This document shows positions 61,952 to 64,000 of a stretch of DNA of 64,000 bases, piece by piece. A model generated the notes under the pieces. That model searched no databases and was not told the DNA's origin. It saw nothing but the letters and a program-made list of their open reading frames with translations. Position 1 is the stretch's first letter, and each line of letters starts with the position of its first letter. This stretch comes from Planosporangium thailandense (GTDB lineage Bacteria; Actinomycetota; Actinomycetes; Mycobacteriales; Micromonosporaceae). The position numbers and the translations under genes are program-made. The stretch spans positions 248,001-312,000 of the forward strand of contig NZ_JAATVY010000001.1 in NCBI RefSeq assembly GCF_011947195.1, read 5' to 3'.

Positions 61952-63892
61952 ATGAGCGCTTCCGAGGGCCCGGCCAGTCTCATCGGCACGATCCGTGATC
62001 CACAGGACCTCCGAGGACTGACGCAGGAGCAGCTCACCCTCCTCGCCGCCGAGATCCGCGACTTTCTCGTGGCGAAGGTGTCGCGTACGGGTGGCCACCT
62101 CGGCCCCAACCTCGGCGTCGTCGAGCTCACCCTCGCGCTGCACCGCGTGTTCGACTCGCCCAAGGACCGGATCCTGTTCGACACCGGTCACCAGGCGTAC
62201 GTACACAAGATCGTGACCGGCCGGCAGGACGGCTTCGACGCGCTGCGCCAGCGCGGCGGCCTGTCGGGCTACCCGAACCAGGCCGAGAGCGAACACGACA
62301 TCATCGAGAACTCCCACGCGTCCACGGCGCTGTCCTACGCCGACGGGCTGGCCAAGGCGTTCGCGCTGCGCGGCGAGAAGCGGCACGTCGTGGCCGTGGT
62401 CGGCGACGGCGCGCTGACCGGCGGCATGTGCTGGGAAGCGCTCAACAACATCGCCACCGCGAAGAACCCGTTGGTCATCGTCGTAAACGACAACGGCCGC
62501 TCGTACGCGCCGACGATCGGCGGCCTCGCCGACCACCTGTCGACCCTGCGCCTGAGCCCCGGCTACGAGAAGGTGCTCGACCTGGTCAAGGACGCGCTCG
62601 GGCACACCCCGGTCGTCGGCGGCCCGCTCTACGAGGTGCTGCACGGGCTGAAGAAGGGCCTCAAGGACGCGGTCGCACCGCAGGCGATGTTCGAAGACCT
62701 CGGCATCAAGTACGTCGGCCCGGTCGACGGACACGACCTGCCGGCGGTGGAGTCGGCGCTGCGCCGGGCCAAGGCCTTCGGTGGGCCGGTCATCGTCCAC
62801 GCCGTCACCCGAAAGGGGTACGGCTACCGGCCGGCCGAGAACGACGAGGCCGACTGCCTGCACGGTCCGGGCGCCTTCGACCCGGAGACCGGCAAGCTGC
62901 TCGCCCCCGCGTCGGTGAAGTGGACCGGCGTCTTCGCCGACGAACTGGTGGCCATCGCCGACGAGCGGCCCGACGTGGTCGGCATCACCGCGGCCATGGC
63001 CGACCCGACCGGCATCGCCAAGCTCATGCGCAAGTACCCGGAGCGCGCCTACGACGTCGGCATCGCCGAGCAGCACGCCATCACCTCGGCCGCGGGGCTG
63101 GCGATCGGCGGGCTGCACCCGGTTGTCGCGGTGTACGCGACGTTCCTCAACCGGGCCTTCGACCAGGTCCTGCTCGATGTGGCGATGCACCGGCTGCCGG
63201 TGACGATCGTGCTCGACCGGGCCGGCATCACCGGCCCGGACGGGCCCAGCCACTACGGCATGTGGGACATGTCGGTGTTCGGGGTGGTGCCGGGGCTGCG
63301 GATCGCCGCCCCGCGCGACGCCGCGACGCTCCGCGAGGAGCTGCGCGAGGCGGTCGCGGTCAGCGACGGCCCGACGATCGTGCGCTTCCCGACCGGTACG
63401 GTCGCCGCCGACCTGCCCGCCATCGACCGGATCGGCCCCGTGGACGTGCTGTGCGCCGCTGAGCGGCGGGATGTCCTGCTGGTTGCGGTCGGATCATTTG
63501 CTCACCTCGGCGTGGACGTCGCCGGGCGGCTGGCCGAGCACGGGTACGGGGTGACCGTGGTCGACCCGCGCTGGGTCCGCCCGGTGCCCGACGAGCTGGT
63601 CGAGCTGGCCCGCGAGCACCGGCTCGTGGTGACCCTGGAGGACGGCGTGCGCACCGGCGGCGTCGGGGACGCGGTGGCCAAGGCGCTGCGCGACGCGGAT
63701 GTCTGGGTGCCGCTGCGCGACGTCGGCGTACCGGCGGGCTGGCACCCGCACGGCAGCCGCGGCGAGATCCTGGCCGCTCTCGGGCTCACGGCGCAGGATG
63801 TCGCGCGCCAGGTCACCGAGTGGGTGAGCGTACTGGAGGAGCCGGAGCTTCCCCGCCCGCGCCCGGTACCCAACGGCCGCCGGGTGCACTGA
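61952..63892 (+). CDS. dxs: 1-deoxy-D-xylulose-5-phosphate synthase
   Basis: A 646-residue thiamine-diphosphate enzyme. [20 protein letters not shown] and [14 protein letters not shown] are in the N-terminal domain. The TPP motif starts [18 protein letters not shown] and ends [13 protein letters not shown]. The middle domain has [18 protein letters not shown] (catalytic Glu). The C-terminal transketolase domain has DPRWVRPVP and [15 protein letters not shown]. It condenses pyruvate and glyceraldehyde 3-phosphate, the first step of the MEP isoprenoid pathway, and feeds TPP and pyridoxal synthesis in some bacteria. The gene is housekeeping and ends the syntenic block. Confidence 0.95.
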   Translation: MSASEGPASLIGTIRDPQDLRGLTQEQLTLLAAEIRDFLVAKVSRTGGHLGPNLGVVELTLALHRVFDSPKDRILFDTGHQAYVHKIVTGRQDGFDALRQRGGLSGYPNQAESEHDIIENSHASTALSYADGLAKAFALRGEKRHVVAVVGDGALTGGMCWEALNNIATAKNPLVIVVNDNGRSYAPTIGGLADHLSTLRLSPGYEKVLDLVKDALGHTPVVGGPLYEVLHGLKKGLKDAVAPQAMFEDLGIKYVGPVDGHDLPAVESALRRAKAFGGPVIVHAVTRKGYGYRPAENDEADCLHGPGAFDPETGKLLAPASVKWTGVFADELVAIADERPDVVGITAAMADPTGIAKLMRKYPERAYDVGIAEQHAITSAAGLAIGGLHPVVAVYATFLNRAFDQVLLDVAMHRLPVTIVLDRAGITGPDGPSHYGMWDMSVFGVVPGLRIAAPRDAATLREELREAVAVSDGPTIVRFPTGTVAADLPAIDRIGPVDVLCAAERRDVLLVAVGSFAHLGVDVAGRLAEHGYGVTVVDPRWVRPVPDELVELAREHRLVVTLEDGVRTGGVGDAVAKALRDADVWVPLRDVGVPAGWHPHGSRGEILAALGLTAQDVARQVTEWVSVLEEPELPRPRPVPNGRRVH

Positions 63893-63944
63893 GCCCACCT
63901 TCCTGATCGGCTGCGGTGTTGCCGCAACCGCGTACGGTGGCCTC

Positions 63945-64000
63945 GTGAGCGCCGCCGAGCAGCACGAACCGGTGTCGATCGATCTCGGCGTGCTTCCGCC
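63945..64000 (+). CDS. 5' end of a further gene (partial, runs off the window)
   Basis: A GTG at 63945 opens SAAEQHEPVSIDLGVLP without a stop before the window ends. TACGGT (63933-63938) ends 6 nt before it and no ribosome site is seen, so a leaderless start is likely. Too little is visible to name a function. Confidence 0.4.
   Translation, partial: MSAAEQHEPVSIDLGVLP

Overview
High-GC actinomycete chromosome, probably a Micromonosporaceae-type organism. The signs are the GC-rich third codon positions, frequent GTG/TTG starts, many 4-nt gene overlaps, and actinobacterial families (IdeR/DtxR, HrdB and SigB sigma factors, Cei/LytR_C, DUF3039, DUF3093, DUF3099, DUF3159, DUF3710, DUF4193). I saw no rRNA, tRNA, CRISPR array, transposase or phage gene.

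Region 1 (1-3.2 kb) is the 3' part of a gas-vesicle operon: GvpK, a GvpA/J shell-type protein, GvpF/L and two accessory proteins. One accessory protein is an SRPBCC-domain protein with a very acidic repeat tail. A secreted DUF1023 hydrolase and a CGNR zinc-finger regulator follow (3.2-5 kb).

Region 2 (5-27 kb) is accessory and looks like a cell-surface glycan or glycolipid locus. It holds three paralogous ~660-residue polytopic membrane proteins with shared signature motifs, two DegT-type sugar aminotransferases, an SDR sugar epimerase/dehydratase, a GT4 glycosyltransferase, two left-handed beta-helix acyltransferases (one LpxA-like), a Gfo/Idh sugar 3-dehydrogenase, an MprF/AglD-type membrane protein, an L-2-hydroxyglutarate oxidase, and a six-gene operon LpxA-like / ACP / FabG-like / acyl-AMP ligase / LuxE / LuxC. 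The Gfo/Idh + aminotransferase pair resembles GnnA/GnnB, which make UDP-GlcNAc3N, a substrate that some LpxA enzymes N-acylate. This is the strongest candidate for an undescribed system: an LpxA-type, ACP-dependent N-acyl aminosugar pathway in a Gram-positive, with an attached fatty-acyl reductase and possible recycling of 2-hydroxyglutarate.

Region 3 (27-58 kb) is a conserved actinobacterial backbone. From memory its content parallels the Mycobacterium tuberculosis dxs1-to-ideR segment (Rv2682c-Rv2711): ideR, sigB, hrdB/sigA, suhB, cei, DUF4193, DUF3093, dut, DUF3710, OB-fold, DUF3159, ceoC, ceoB, an APC/KimA-like permease, a TrmA-type methyltransferase and dxs. Gene sets inserted in it include a sulfurtransferase + AcuC deacetylase + GNAT/acyl-CoA ligase set (protein acetylation), an RNA-salvage pair (PsuG and a PfkB kinase), Dtd, a PRPP synthetase paralogue, MscL and an SF2 helicase.

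Region 4 (57-62 kb) is a ROK repressor divergent from a sugar ABC importer (lipoprotein plus two permeases, no ATPase). dxs and the first codons of one more gene close the window.
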